Source: Rheinheimera maricola
Lineage (GTDB): Bacteria; Pseudomonadota; Gammaproteobacteria; Enterobacterales; Alteromonadaceae
Length of the DNA stretch: 64,000 nt
Assembly (NCBI RefSeq): GCF_016918075.2
Contig: NZ_JAERPS020000004.1
Span: 310,001-374,000 of the forward strand
Reading direction: 5' to 3'
Shown: positions 41,009 to 49,759 of the stretch, in pieces
How positions within the stretch are numbered: position 1 is the first letter of the stretch
How the letters are laid out: each line of letters starts with the position of its first letter
Notes under the pieces: model-generated
The model's input: the letters and a program-made list of their open reading frames with translations, nothing else
Database searches by the model: none
Told to the model about the DNA's origin: nothing
Translations under genes and position numbers: made by a program

Positions 41009-41815
41009 ATGCAAAAATCCGCGATTATTACCTTACAGCAAGCACTTAAGCTTAATGCTAACTATGTTGACGGTGTGCTGAATACTCAGACATTGGCGGC
41101 ATGTACACAGTGGCTGCAGTCAAACGGCGCCGCTGATACCGGCGTCAACTGGCAAAGTTGGCCACCGCAGCGCCAGGCCGTATTGTGCTTGCAGCTGTGT
41201 TGCCAGCAAGCCGGTGTTAACCCGGGGGTAGCAGATGGCTGGTGGGGCCCCCAGACGGCGTTTGCTGCTGAACAACTAGCCGCATTGCAGCAGGGCAGCC
41301 AAGTAGCTAACTGGCGAGATAGCTTTAGTACCCCGGCTAACCCTCACCTGTGGCCATTGGACCGGGAAACTGAGTTGCGCGCGTTTTATGGCGAGCCGGG
41401 CAGTGGGCTGATTAAAATTAAATTGCCTTATCCATTAAGGCTTGCCTGGGATACCAACACCACAGTACTTAGTACCCAATGCCATCAGAAAGTCGCGGCG
41501 AGTTTACAAAAAGTACTCGAACAAGTACTGCAATACTATGGCTTTGATGCCGTACAGCAATTGCGGCTGGATTTATATGGCGGTGGTTTCAATCTGCGAG
41601 CCAAACGCGGTGGTAGCAGTTTGTCTACCCATAGCTGGGGCATAGCTTTTGATTTTGACCCTGAACATAATCAGCTTAAATGGGACAGTAGTAAAGCCAG
41701 TTTTGCCCGTGCGGAATATGACTATTGGTGGCAGTGTTGGGAAAACGAAGGCTGGGTAAGTTTAGGCCGCGGCCGTAACTATGATTGGATGCATGTGCAG
41801 GCTGCCCGGCTATAG
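41009..41815 (+). CDS. M15 family D,D-/L,D-peptidase with N-terminal peptidoglycan-binding region
   Basis: 268 residues from the ATG at 41009 (GAGGTG just upstream). The N-terminal half contains helical segments like a peptidoglycan-binding domain, with the characteristic GVADGWWGPQTAFA. The C-terminal M15 domain has the zinc motif SLSTHSWGIAFDFDP (SxHxxGxAxD) and the closing DWMHVQ. No signal peptide is seen, so export is unexplained; endolysin-like use or an unrecognised route is possible. Its stop is two bases from the convergent deacetylase gene. Confidence 0.8.
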   Translation: MQKSAIITLQQALKLNANYVDGVLNTQTLAACTQWLQSNGAADTGVNWQSWPPQRQAVLCLQLCCQQAGVNPGVADGWWGPQTAFAAEQLAALQQGSQVANWRDSFSTPANPHLWPLDRETELRAFYGEPGSGLIKIKLPYPLRLAWDTNTTVLSTQCHQKVAASLQKVLEQVLQYYGFDAVQQLRLDLYGGGFNLRAKRGGSSLSTHSWGIAFDFDPEHNQLKWDSSKASFARAEYDYWWQCWENEGWVSLGRGRNYDWMHVQAARL

Positions 41816-41817
41816 CG

Positions 41818-42735
41818 TTAGAGCAATCCCTTTAAAAACGCCACTACACTGCGGCCCAGCGCACTTAGTGCATATCCACCTTCCAGGGTAGCAACGATAC
41901 GGCCCTGGCAATGTTGATCGGCCAATTGTTTTAACTGCTGGGCGATCCAGTGATAATCATTTTCGGTTAGCAGAAACTGCGCCATGTCGTCTTCACGGTG
42001 GCCGTCAAAGCCGGCAGAAACCAGAATAAGCTGTGGGTTAAAGGCGTTAATGCGTGGCAACCAATGCTGCAAAATTTGTTCGCGCCAGATGGCAGGTTTG
42101 CATAGTGCGGGCAGCGGCAGGTTTTCGATATTATCAGCCAATGCTGTATCACCGGTATTGGGATACAACGGAAACTGAAACGATGAACAAAACAATACAC
42201 GCTCATCACCAGCAAAAATATCCTCGGTGCCATTGCCATGGTGTACGTCAAAGTCGACTATGGCGACGCGTTCAAGCTTATGCTGCTCAAGAGCATGTAG
42301 GGTAGCTATAGCAACATTGTTAAAAATGCAAAAGCCCATAGCCTGATCACGGGTTGCATGATGGCCCGGCGGCCGAACACTGCAAAAGGCTTGCTGATTT
42401 GTCTGCTGCAATACCAAATCTACAGCATTAATGCCGGCTCCAGCGGCATGCAGGGCTGCGTCCAGGCTGTGCTGCATCATCTGTGTATCGGGGTCGAGCC
42501 AGATATGGCCAATAGCGGGTGCTTTGGCAAAAATTTCATCGACATATAGATTACTGTGCGCCCGGTAGATGTCACTTTTGCTTGCCGCAGTGGCATCGCG
42601 CTGCTGCACGATAAATTCCATGCCAGAGCGGATCAGCTGATCATTTATCGCGCTCAAACGCGCGGGTTGTTCTGGATGGTCGTCACCGGCTAAATGACGA
42701 TAACAATTTGGGTGGCTGATTAATGTAATGGCCAT
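41818..42735 (-). CDS. Histone deacetylase family protein (arginase/deacetylase fold)
   Basis: 305 residues of the zinc-dependent class II HDAC/acetylpolyamine amidohydrolase family. Active-site features are RPPGHHAT (tandem histidines), GFCIFNNVAIA and the metal site DFDVHHGNG, with SAGFDGH further on. Bacterial members remove acetyl groups from proteins or small amines; the true substrate cannot be told from sequence. Its ATG overlaps the stop of the upstream CoA-transferase/GNAT gene by one base (TAATG), so the two are translationally coupled. Confidence 0.92.
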   Translation of the reverse strand: MAITLISHPNCYRHLAGDDHPEQPARLSAINDQLIRSGMEFIVQQRDATAASKSDIYRAHSNLYVDEIFAKAPAIGHIWLDPDTQMMQHSLDAALHAAGAGINAVDLVLQQTNQQAFCSVRPPGHHATRDQAMGFCIFNNVAIATLHALEQHKLERVAIVDFDVHHGNGTEDIFAGDERVLFCSSFQFPLYPNTGDTALADNIENLPLPALCKPAIWREQILQHWLPRINAFNPQLILVSAGFDGHREDDMAQFLLTENDYHWIAQQLKQLADQHCQGRIVATLEGGYALSALGRSVVAFLKGLL

Positions 42736-44591
42736 TAGCTGCCCTCTGCAGTGCTGGCAGTGCGGGGTAAGCGCAACTGCATATAGACTTCTGTCGGGTC
42801 GTCTCCCGGCAGCCGGCCAAAGCCGGCTTTTTGAAACACACTGAGCATGGCTTTGTTTTCTGCGCGGACAAAGGCAATCATGCAGCTAAGATCCCGCATT
42901 TCAGCTATGTTAATCATTTCCTGTAGTAACCGCTTTGCCATGCCTTTACCCTGATATTTCTCCCGCGTGACGAAGGCTACTTCGCAGCTGCTGCCATCGC
43001 TTAGCAGATAGTAACGACCGACTGCTTGGATCTGTACCGCTGAGCCTTTTTGTTTAACGATACAAAGCGCCAAATCTTTAGATTGGTCAACACCAACCAA
43101 GGTGCAGGATTTCTCCCGGCTCATCTGGGTAGGTACAGCACTATAACGCAGTTGCAGGGTTTCTTTGGTATGGGAGTAAAAGAACTCCTGCAGTCGGCGC
43201 TCATCCGATGGGTTAAGTGGCCTTAAATCAAACTCTTCACCGTCGATATCAAGTTCCTTAAAGCCAACACTGCCTAGCTCCGGTACTTCAGTGGGGGTAT
43301 GCAACTGATAATGCGGCACCCAAAAGTGCCGACGAATTTGCTCTAACAGCTGTTGGCGAAATTTTGGATGTGCTACCCGGATAAGCTCTAACGCGCGTTC
43401 GCGTATGCTTTTACCTCGTAACGATGCAACGCCGAACTCGGTAACAACATAGTGCACATGCCCACGTGAAGTGACGACGCCTGCGCCCTCACTAAGGTGT
43501 GCCACTATGCGTGACACTGTGCCGTTTTTCGCCGTGCTAGGCAGGGCGATAATCGGTTTGCCACCGTTACTCATGGAGGCGCCGCGGCTAAAATCGACCT
43601 GCCCGCCAATGCCGCTATAAAACAAGTGGCCAATCGAGTCGGAGACGATTTGCCCGGTTAAGTCGACTTCTATGGCGCTGTTAATCGATACCATATTGTC
43701 GTTGCGGGCAATATTGGCAGGCGAGTTGACATACTCACTGGGGTAAAACCCCATATGCGGATTACAATGCACAAAATCATACAGCGCTTTGCTGCCGACG
43801 CAAAAGCTGGCTACCGTTTTACCGGGGTGAAAAGTTTTCTTACGGTTGGTAACCACGCCTTTTTTAATCAACTCCATCATCGAGTCGGTGATCATCTCGC
43901 TGTGAATACCCAAATCTTTATGGTTGCCGAGGTATCGCAGCACGGCATCACACATTTTACCCACACCGATCTGGATGGTGGCGCCGTCGTCAACCAGCAA
44001 TGACACGTACTGACCAACCCGCTCAGTAACGGCATCTAACTTAACCACAGGCAGCTGTGCTATTGGTTGCTCGGCATAAAAATAGGCACTGATTTGGTCT
44101 TTATGAATAAACGCCTGGCCATAGGTAATCGGCATCGACGGATTAACCTGGGCAATCACTTTTTTAGCTGCTTTTGCGGCTGCCGAGACAATATCAACCG
44201 ATACGCCCAGCGAATGGTAGCCGTGCTCATCAGCTGGGCTTACCATGATAAGCGCGGCATCCAGCGGTAATATGCCATCACTGAATAGAGACGGTATATC
44301 TGACATAAAGCAGGGGGTGTAATCAGCCCGGCCTTCTGCCACGGCGCGACGCACCTGCTCGCCGCCAATGAATAAAGCGTTTACTTTAAACAACTGCTGA
44401 TGCTGCGGTTCTGCCCATTTATTGTCAGACAATGAATATACTTGCACAATTTCAATATCATGCAGCTGTTTAGCATTGGTAATTAAATCATCAATTAGCC
44501 GGGTTGGGGTTGCCGCATGCGAACCGATAAAAATACGGTCGCCAGATTTTAGCAACTGTTGCCAATTAAGAGTGTCAATGCTTTTGCTCAT
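42735..44591 (-). CDS. Fusion: acetyl-CoA hydrolase/CoA-transferase plus GNAT acetyltransferase
   Basis: 618 residues. The N-terminal two-thirds (about 1-430) is an acetyl-CoA hydrolase/4-hydroxybutyrate CoA-transferase type protein, with GVGKMCDAVLRYLG, EMITDSMMELIKKG and the VVTSRGHVHYVVTEFG segment. The C-terminal part (about 450-605) is a GNAT domain with the CoA-binding EKYQGKGMAKRLLQEM loop and KAGFGRL. Known bacterial fusions of this layout are annotated only by domain. It is the first gene of a pair with the deacetylase at 41818. Confidence 0.9.
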   Translation of the reverse strand: MSKSIDTLNWQQLLKSGDRIFIGSHAATPTRLIDDLITNAKQLHDIEIVQVYSLSDNKWAEPQHQQLFKVNALFIGGEQVRRAVAEGRADYTPCFMSDIPSLFSDGILPLDAALIMVSPADEHGYHSLGVSVDIVSAAAKAAKKVIAQVNPSMPITYGQAFIHKDQISAYFYAEQPIAQLPVVKLDAVTERVGQYVSLLVDDGATIQIGVGKMCDAVLRYLGNHKDLGIHSEMITDSMMELIKKGVVTNRKKTFHPGKTVASFCVGSKALYDFVHCNPHMGFYPSEYVNSPANIARNDNMVSINSAIEVDLTGQIVSDSIGHLFYSGIGGQVDFSRGASMSNGGKPIIALPSTAKNGTVSRIVAHLSEGAGVVTSRGHVHYVVTEFGVASLRGKSIRERALELIRVAHPKFRQQLLEQIRRHFWVPHYQLHTPTEVPELGSVGFKELDIDGEEFDLRPLNPSDERRLQEFFYSHTKETLQLRYSAVPTQMSREKSCTLVGVDQSKDLALCIVKQKGSAVQIQAVGRYYLLSDGSSCEVAFVTREKYQGKGMAKRLLQEMINIAEMRDLSCMIAFVRAENKAMLSVFQKAGFGRLPGDDPTEVYMQLRLPRTASTAEGS

Positions 44592-44631
44592 ATCACGCTT
44601 GGCTCATTCAGTTATTTACTTAGTGTAAAAC

Positions 44632-44660
44632 AAAAAGGCGGCTGCGTTGCAGTCGCCTTT
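44632..44660 (-). terminator. Terminator downstream of ompW
   Basis: On the minus strand AAAGGCG.CTGC pairs with GCAG.CGCCTTT (one internal mismatch) and is followed by TTTGTTTT, 25 bases after the ompW stop. Confidence 0.8.
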
Positions 44661-44684
44661 AGTCTTAATTTGCCGGCCAAGTTA

Positions 44685-45383
44685 TTATAAGGTCCAGCGC
44701 AAGCCCACCATAGCCACATAAGGATCAATATTTACCGCGACATGTTGAATGGTATCGCCATTAACCTGGACCCGGGCAGAGGTATCAATATCCATTTTGC
44801 TGAGCATCAAATGCAGCCCCAAGCTATCGGTCAATTTCACATTGACTCCTGCCTGCAATGCCAAACCAAAAGAGCTTTTTAGCTTCAACCCGACCAGATC
44901 ATTACCGCTTGTTACATTTAACGCGTCCAGGGCCCCTTCAAGTTGAGCATCGACTTTTTCATTGAAAAAGACCGTGTAATTTAAACCCAGGCCGACAAAG
45001 GGGTCAAAGGTCTGATGTTCAGGCATAAAATGGTACTGCGCCAGCAACGTTGGTGGTAAATGTTTGGTTTTGCCTACTTTCAGGCCGTCAATTGCTGAGC
45101 CTTTTACCTTTATATCATGGCTGAACGGCGTTGCGGCAATTAGTTGCACTGACCAGTTTGGGGTAAATTTATAGTCAAACGTCAGACCCAGCTGGGTATT
45201 GCTGTTCACCGCCACTGAGGTTGATCCGGCTGTCAGGCCGGCAACCTGTTCTACTACATTAAGGCTGGAACTACTGTCATCCGGCGCGACGGTAATGGCA
45301 CCAATGTTTACGCCGAATTCGGCTGCTGCAGAGGTAGAAGCCAGTAAAGTAGCCAGTGTTATCGCAGTTAAGGTTGTTTTCAT
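44685..45383 (-). CDS. ompW: Outer membrane protein OmpW family
   Basis: 232 residues from the ATG at 45383; an in-frame GTG 12 bases upstream lies in the GGAG ribosome-binding site and is rejected. A signal peptide (about 1-21, ..STSAAA) precedes an eight-stranded barrel with alternating strands and the OmpW end pattern VNIDPYVAMVGLRWTL, finishing in an aromatic-rich strand. HLPPTLLAQYHF and PFVGLGLNYTVFF are typical. OmpW proteins form narrow hydrophobic channels and are commonly oxygen-, iron- or stress-regulated. An FNR-like box lies upstream. Confidence 0.92.
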   Translation of the reverse strand: MKTTLTAITLATLLASTSAAAEFGVNIGAITVAPDDSSSSLNVVEQVAGLTAGSTSVAVNSNTQLGLTFDYKFTPNWSVQLIAATPFSHDIKVKGSAIDGLKVGKTKHLPPTLLAQYHFMPEHQTFDPFVGLGLNYTVFFNEKVDAQLEGALDALNVTSGNDLVGLKLKSSFGLALQAGVNVKLTDSLGLHLMLSKMDIDTSARVQVNGDTIQHVAVNIDPYVAMVGLRWTL

Positions 45384-45439
45384 GTTGTTCTCCACAGATA
45401 ATTTCTGTGTTGATTGTCGATGTTTATCACAAATGATTA

Positions 45440-45453
45440 TTGGTTTAGATCAA
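45440..45453 (-). promoter_or_regulatory. FNR-like box upstream of ompW
   Basis: On the minus strand TTGATCTAAACCAA matches TTGAT-N4-ATCAA at nine of ten positions. It ends 56 bases before the ompW ATG. E. coli ompW is FNR-controlled, so the match is meaningful but unproven here. Confidence 0.55.
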
Positions 45454-45454
45454 T

Positions 45455-45491
45455 AAACAACGGGGCAGATATTACTTCTGCCCCGTTGTTT
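45455..45491 (-). terminator. Strong hairpin downstream of the DUF3300 gene
   Basis: A perfect 15-base stem, AAACAACGGGGCAGA with TCTGCCCCGTTGTTT, around TATTACT, 23 bases after the DUF3300 stop and abutting the FNR-like box of ompW. The T run after it is short. Confidence 0.85.
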
Positions 45492-45514
45492 GTTTTGTAT
45501 CAACAAAGTGGTAG

Positions 45515-46915
45515 TTACTCGATACTCCTGCTGCGGCTTTCTTTCTGTTTCACTACGACCTCACGCTGCGGTTGGCGCATCTCACGTTGGGGCTGCTTTA
45601 CTTCGCGCGGTGGCTGGCGCAGCTCAGAACTGTTTGCCTGACGTGGTTGCCGAGCTGTCAATTGCTGCTGCACCACTGCTGTTTGCTGACGTGCCTCAAC
45701 TGGCGCTTGGCGCTGCGATTGTTGACGTACGGCGTCGCGCTGGCGCAATTGTGCTGTATTGATTACCTGAGCCGGGCGTTGTTGTTCAGCTAATTGCTGC
45801 TGAACTTTCCGGTGTTGGTCTACACGATCTGCTGCTGTGTTGTTCAGCTGTTGCTCGGTTTTTGTTTGGCGTTGTTGGCGCAAATCTTGATTACGCTGAC
45901 GCGGGTTTTGCTCAGTCGTTTGCCAGTCATGTTGACGAAGCCTAACCTGATCTGCGGTTTTGCGTTGATACAGCGGCTTGTGTTCCCGCACAGTAACATT
46001 GCTGTCAGCCCGGGCATGCCGCACCGGCTTACCTTGTAGTTCTCGTGTTGGCTGGTGATAGCCATAGCCGGTATTGTAATCGCGGTTCAAACGCTCGTGC
46101 CTATAATGTACGCCGCGGCGGTGTTCTGCATTGTGGTGCCAGCGACGGGCATCTACATAATGCTTGTGACGTTTGGGGTAATAACGCGGTGGCGTATGGT
46201 AATAATGATGATGAACTACCACATGACGCTGATGCCAGTCGAAGATGCCGAAATAAAACCACGGCCTGACATTGACGCTAACCCCCCAGTGAAAAGGGCT
46301 ACTACGGTAATACACACCAGCGGTGTGCCAGTATACTGGCGGGTGTGATGGCCACCACCAGTCGCCATAGACGACTCGGGTATCATACACCGGCACATAA
46401 ACGATTTCTTTGCGTGCGGGCTCAATTACGATGACTTCCCGCTCGCGTTCAACAAACACATGTTTGTTATCGTTTAATGAACCATTGGCATAGGCCTTTT
46501 GCCGCAGGTTTTGAATGCTGGCTAATACCTGCGTTTCATCAGTTAGAAAGGCTTCGCCCAGTTGCTGGGTCCAATCCAGATCAGAACTTAGCCGCTTTAG
46601 CAATTGCGGAAATGCGACTAAGGCTGTAACGCTAGGGTCCCAGCCCTTATTTTCTACTGCACGTACAGCGTCTTCACCAGTAATATTTGGGTTATCGTCT
46701 AGCCAGCGTGCAGCTTGCACCACTTCCAGTGGATAGGTGGCAGCAATAAGTACATGGGTTAATACGGTATCGGGATACAACGCGACTGGCGCCAGCATCT
46801 GATCCAGTTCCGCCTGAGACCAGCTACTGTCGTCAGTTTGCGCTGTAACTGTTTGGCTTGCCAGCAGCATACACACTGCCAGCACTTGGCTTAGTTGCAG
46901 TATCAGCTTTTTCAT
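45515..46915 (-). CDS. DUF3300 domain-containing exported protein
   Basis: 466 residues from the ATG at 46915 (GAGG eight bases upstream). A signal peptide (about 1-25) is followed by the DUF3300 domain (about 27-250) with the core SWSQAELDQMLAPVALYPD and VAFPQLL motifs. The middle is rich in Tyr, Trp, His and Arg (about 200-310). The last 150 residues are a low-complexity Gln/Arg/Pro tail with short repeats of RQPQRE type. Function of DUF3300 is unknown. The tail could bind nucleic acid, polyanions or cell wall, but that is a guess. Confidence 0.88.
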   Translation of the reverse strand: MKKLILQLSQVLAVCMLLASQTVTAQTDDSSWSQAELDQMLAPVALYPDTVLTHVLIAATYPLEVVQAARWLDDNPNITGEDAVRAVENKGWDPSVTALVAFPQLLKRLSSDLDWTQQLGEAFLTDETQVLASIQNLRQKAYANGSLNDNKHVFVEREREVIVIEPARKEIVYVPVYDTRVVYGDWWWPSHPPVYWHTAGVYYRSSPFHWGVSVNVRPWFYFGIFDWHQRHVVVHHHYYHTPPRYYPKRHKHYVDARRWHHNAEHRRGVHYRHERLNRDYNTGYGYHQPTRELQGKPVRHARADSNVTVREHKPLYQRKTADQVRLRQHDWQTTEQNPRQRNQDLRQQRQTKTEQQLNNTAADRVDQHRKVQQQLAEQQRPAQVINTAQLRQRDAVRQQSQRQAPVEARQQTAVVQQQLTARQPRQANSSELRQPPREVKQPQREMRQPQREVVVKQKESRSRSIE

Positions 46916-47079
46916 TATGCGATCCTCAGTTTCACCGTCAGTGCATAATAGCACCTACAGCTTGATGTTTGCTGTGTAGGTTATAGGCAGCTGAGGCTGA
47001 ATTGAAACTGAACTTTACCTAACCTTTACATTGCCAAGCCGGCAAGTAATGCTGCCGGATTAGCTAGATTAGAGTTGGA

Positions 47080-48792
47080 CTAGGCGTTGCCAAGATAACG
47101 GGCTTTTTTATTGGCTTTCAGCTTATGTATATCGACCAGCACCAGGCCATCAACGCAGTTAGCAAAATCCGGGTCGGTACCAAAAGCCAAGAACTTTACC
47201 CCGCCAGGTTCACATAATTCACTGTATTGTTTGTACAACGTTGGTATGCTTAGCCCCATGTTAGCCAATAAATGTTTCAACTGGGTGAAGTCCTCCAGGT
47301 AATTTTGGCCACTAAAATGCTGTTGCAACTCAGTTAAAATAATCTGTGGTAGCTGATAAGGTTGTTTAGAAACGGCGCTAACGCTGTTGTCACTAAAATA
47401 TAAGCTGTAAAAGTACACCATCAGATCGCGGGCTGCCTGCGGATAGCTACCCGATAAGCTAACCCCGCCAAATAAATAGCGAATGTCCGGGTTGCGTTTT
47501 AAATAGGCGCCAATGCCGTACCATAAATACTCTAGGCTACGTTTACCCCAGTAGCGCGGTTGCACAAAGCTGCGGCCAAGTTCCAGCCCGGCGTTGAGGT
47601 AAGTGGCCATGCTACTGTCAAACTGGAACAGGGTTGCGGTATATAAACCATTTTCGCCATGCGCCGCCAGTATGTTGCGGGTATTAGCAAAGCGGTAGGC
47701 GCCGACAATTTCCAGGTCGTCTTTATCCCACAAGATCAGCTGCTCGTAGTGGCTGTCGAAGCGATCTATGTCACGGCGCAGGCCGCTGCCCTCGCCAACA
47801 GCGCGAAAAGCAAATTCACGTAAGCGGCCTATTTCACGTAAAATAGGCGAACTTTGCTGATGCTGATACAGATAAATTTGCTTCCCATCAGCGGTGTGGC
47901 CGAGCAATTCACACTGTTCTACCGCTTTTTTTAATGTAATGCGATCTTCCGGGTGAGCGATGGCACTTTGGGTAATAAACAAGGCTGGTTTATCTTTGGC
48001 CAGTCGATACAGATGTTTTTTGAATAGCTTTACCTTGGCTTGTGTCTCCAGTGCCAGGTTAGCAAAAGAGTCATAGGGAATTTGCTCGCCAATGCGCATT
48101 TCCAGTTTTTTGCGCTGCTGGTTAAACATTTCCTGCACCAGCAGCATGGTGGCTAACGGTTTGTACAGCATGGATGCGCCATAAAACAGTGCGGAGTTAC
48201 GGCCATCTATAAAAATGGGTAAAATGGGCGCTTTGGCATTGCTGGCAAAGCGTAAAAAACCACTGTGCCATTTGCCATCGCGGATGCCGTCGGGCCTTAA
48301 TCTTGATACCTCGCCTGAAGGAAACAAGATCAGCGCGCCTTCATGGGCTAAATGCTGCTGAATATTGTCCAGCGCCCGGCGCTCGGTGCCGCCGTTCATG
48401 TTGTTTACTGGCAACAGCAAATTGTGTAACGGTTTTAGCGCCATCAGCACTTGGTTAGCCACTACCTTTACATCCGGGCGTATATCACTGATCAGTTTTA
48501 ACAAAGCCAGGCCATCTAGCGAGCCAATGGGGTGGTTAGCAATGATCACCACTCTGCCGCTAGCGGGAATGCGCTCAACTTCATTATCCCGCACGGAGTA
48601 GCGGAAGTTAAAATGATCCAGTACCTGCTCGACAAACTCTAAGCCTTGCAAGTGTGGGTAGCGGTCGGCAAAGTTGAGAAAATCCTGCTCGTGCAGCAAG
48701 CGGCGCAGCGCACCTTTTACCGGCTTATAAAGCCAGGGTTTATTGGTTAGGCCTGGAAGGTTTTGCGATAGAACCTGGTCAACATTGATCAT
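47080..48792 (-). CDS. olsF: Bifunctional acyltransferase, OlsF-like (ornithine lipid synthesis)
   Basis: 570 residues from the ATG at 48792, with GGAG six bases upstream (a GTG 18 bases before is rejected). The N-terminal half (about 70-270) is a PlsC-type acyltransferase with NHPIGSLDGLALL and FPSGEVSRLRPDG. The C-terminal half (about 310-500) is an OlsB/hemolysin-type GNAT domain with LREFAFRAVGEGSG, ELGRSFVQPRYWGKRSLEYLW and FGGVSLSGSYP. In characterised OlsF the C-terminal domain N-acylates ornithine and the N-terminal domain adds the second acyl chain. Function is inferred from this domain pair. Confidence 0.82.
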   Translation of the reverse strand: MINVDQVLSQNLPGLTNKPWLYKPVKGALRRLLHEQDFLNFADRYPHLQGLEFVEQVLDHFNFRYSVRDNEVERIPASGRVVIIANHPIGSLDGLALLKLISDIRPDVKVVANQVLMALKPLHNLLLPVNNMNGGTERRALDNIQQHLAHEGALILFPSGEVSRLRPDGIRDGKWHSGFLRFASNAKAPILPIFIDGRNSALFYGASMLYKPLATMLLVQEMFNQQRKKLEMRIGEQIPYDSFANLALETQAKVKLFKKHLYRLAKDKPALFITQSAIAHPEDRITLKKAVEQCELLGHTADGKQIYLYQHQQSSPILREIGRLREFAFRAVGEGSGLRRDIDRFDSHYEQLILWDKDDLEIVGAYRFANTRNILAAHGENGLYTATLFQFDSSMATYLNAGLELGRSFVQPRYWGKRSLEYLWYGIGAYLKRNPDIRYLFGGVSLSGSYPQAARDLMVYFYSLYFSDNSVSAVSKQPYQLPQIILTELQQHFSGQNYLEDFTQLKHLLANMGLSIPTLYKQYSELCEPGGVKFLAFGTDPDFANCVDGLVLVDIHKLKANKKARYLGNA

Positions 48793-48884
48793 TTTTAGCT
48801 CCGGTTGCACTGCAATAGGCTGGGCTCAGGCTAAAACGCTTGTATGACACTCTGGTGTCGGATTTATGGCAGTTTGCTTAAATT

Positions 48885-49670
48885 TCATGCCGCTTCCTTG
48901 CCGCTGACGGCAAGCGGCAGGGCGGCAATCTTCTGGGCCTGCTCTGTGCAATGATACAGGGCAAGGCTGCCATCATGCTGCTCTATCAATGCGGTGCAAC
49001 TGTCTATCCAATCGCCGTCGTTGCAGTAAATAATGCCTTGCTCAAGCCGAATCTCCGGGTGGTGAATATGGCCGCAGACAATGCCATCAAAACCGCCGCG
49101 CTGCGCTTTTGCTACTGCGGCTTCACGATAACGGGCTATCGCTTTTTGCGCACCGGGTACTTTGCTCTTTATATAGGCTGCCAGGCTAAAATAGCCGCCA
49201 CCACTGTAACGGCGCAGACGGTTATACCAGCGATTAAGAAACAGTAGTAGGTCATACAGGTTATCGCCCAACCAGGCATGTAAGCGGCCAAAATTGACTT
49301 CTTTGTCAAATTCATCACCGTGCAACAGCAATAATTTTTTGCCTTGAGCGGTAGTATGGCTGGCGCGAAGTTGCACCTTGATATTGCCAAAACCTTTACC
49401 AGCATACAGGCGCAATGCTTCGTCGTGGTTGCCTGGAATATAGATAATGTCGGTACCTTGTTCGGCTTTATCTAATAAGCAGCGCACAACTTTGTTCTGG
49501 CTTGGCTTCCAGTGCACCTGCTTGCGCATGGCCCAGAGGTCAACAATGTCACCCAGCAGATAAATAGTATTGGCCTGGCTTTGTTGTAAAAAGCCCAGCA
49601 GATAGTCAGCCTGGCAATCTTTACAGCCTAAATGCACGTCAGATAAAAAGATGGTACGACAGTTTAGCAT
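48885..49670 (-). CDS. UDP-2,3-diacylglucosamine diphosphatase-like metallophosphoesterase
   Basis: 261 residues. The calcineurin-like metal motifs are complete: FLSDVHLG, LGDIVDLW, PGNHDE, LLLHGDEFD and CGHIHHPE. Overall layout fits LpxH/LpxH2-type enzymes that hydrolyse UDP-2,3-diacylglucosamine to lipid X in lipid A synthesis. Whether this is the main LpxH or a paralogue cannot be told. It is on the same strand as, and 92 bases upstream of, the OlsF-like gene, which makes a membrane-lipid theme for the pair. It is divergent from the ghrA-like gene. Confidence 0.85.
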   Translation of the reverse strand: MLNCRTIFLSDVHLGCKDCQADYLLGFLQQSQANTIYLLGDIVDLWAMRKQVHWKPSQNKVVRCLLDKAEQGTDIIYIPGNHDEALRLYAGKGFGNIKVQLRASHTTAQGKKLLLLHGDEFDKEVNFGRLHAWLGDNLYDLLLFLNRWYNRLRRYSGGGYFSLAAYIKSKVPGAQKAIARYREAAVAKAQRGGFDGIVCGHIHHPEIRLEQGIIYCNDGDWIDSCTALIEQHDGSLALYHCTEQAQKIAALPLAVSGKEAA

Positions 49671-49759
49671 CAGCGGGTTACCATGTTATCTTTAAGCCCG
49701 CTTAGCTTGCTGGCCCGCTGTGTCAGTGTTATGACGATTTATTGAAGCTTTGGTGACCC

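Noticed and set aside
45415..45431. CRP-like TGTGA half-site upstream of ompW
   Set aside because: Only the first half matches; the second half differs at three of five positions. The FNR-like box nearby is much better.
47039..47058. Hairpin CCGGCA/TGCCGG as an olsF terminator
   Set aside because: The stem is only six bases and no T tract follows on the minus strand.
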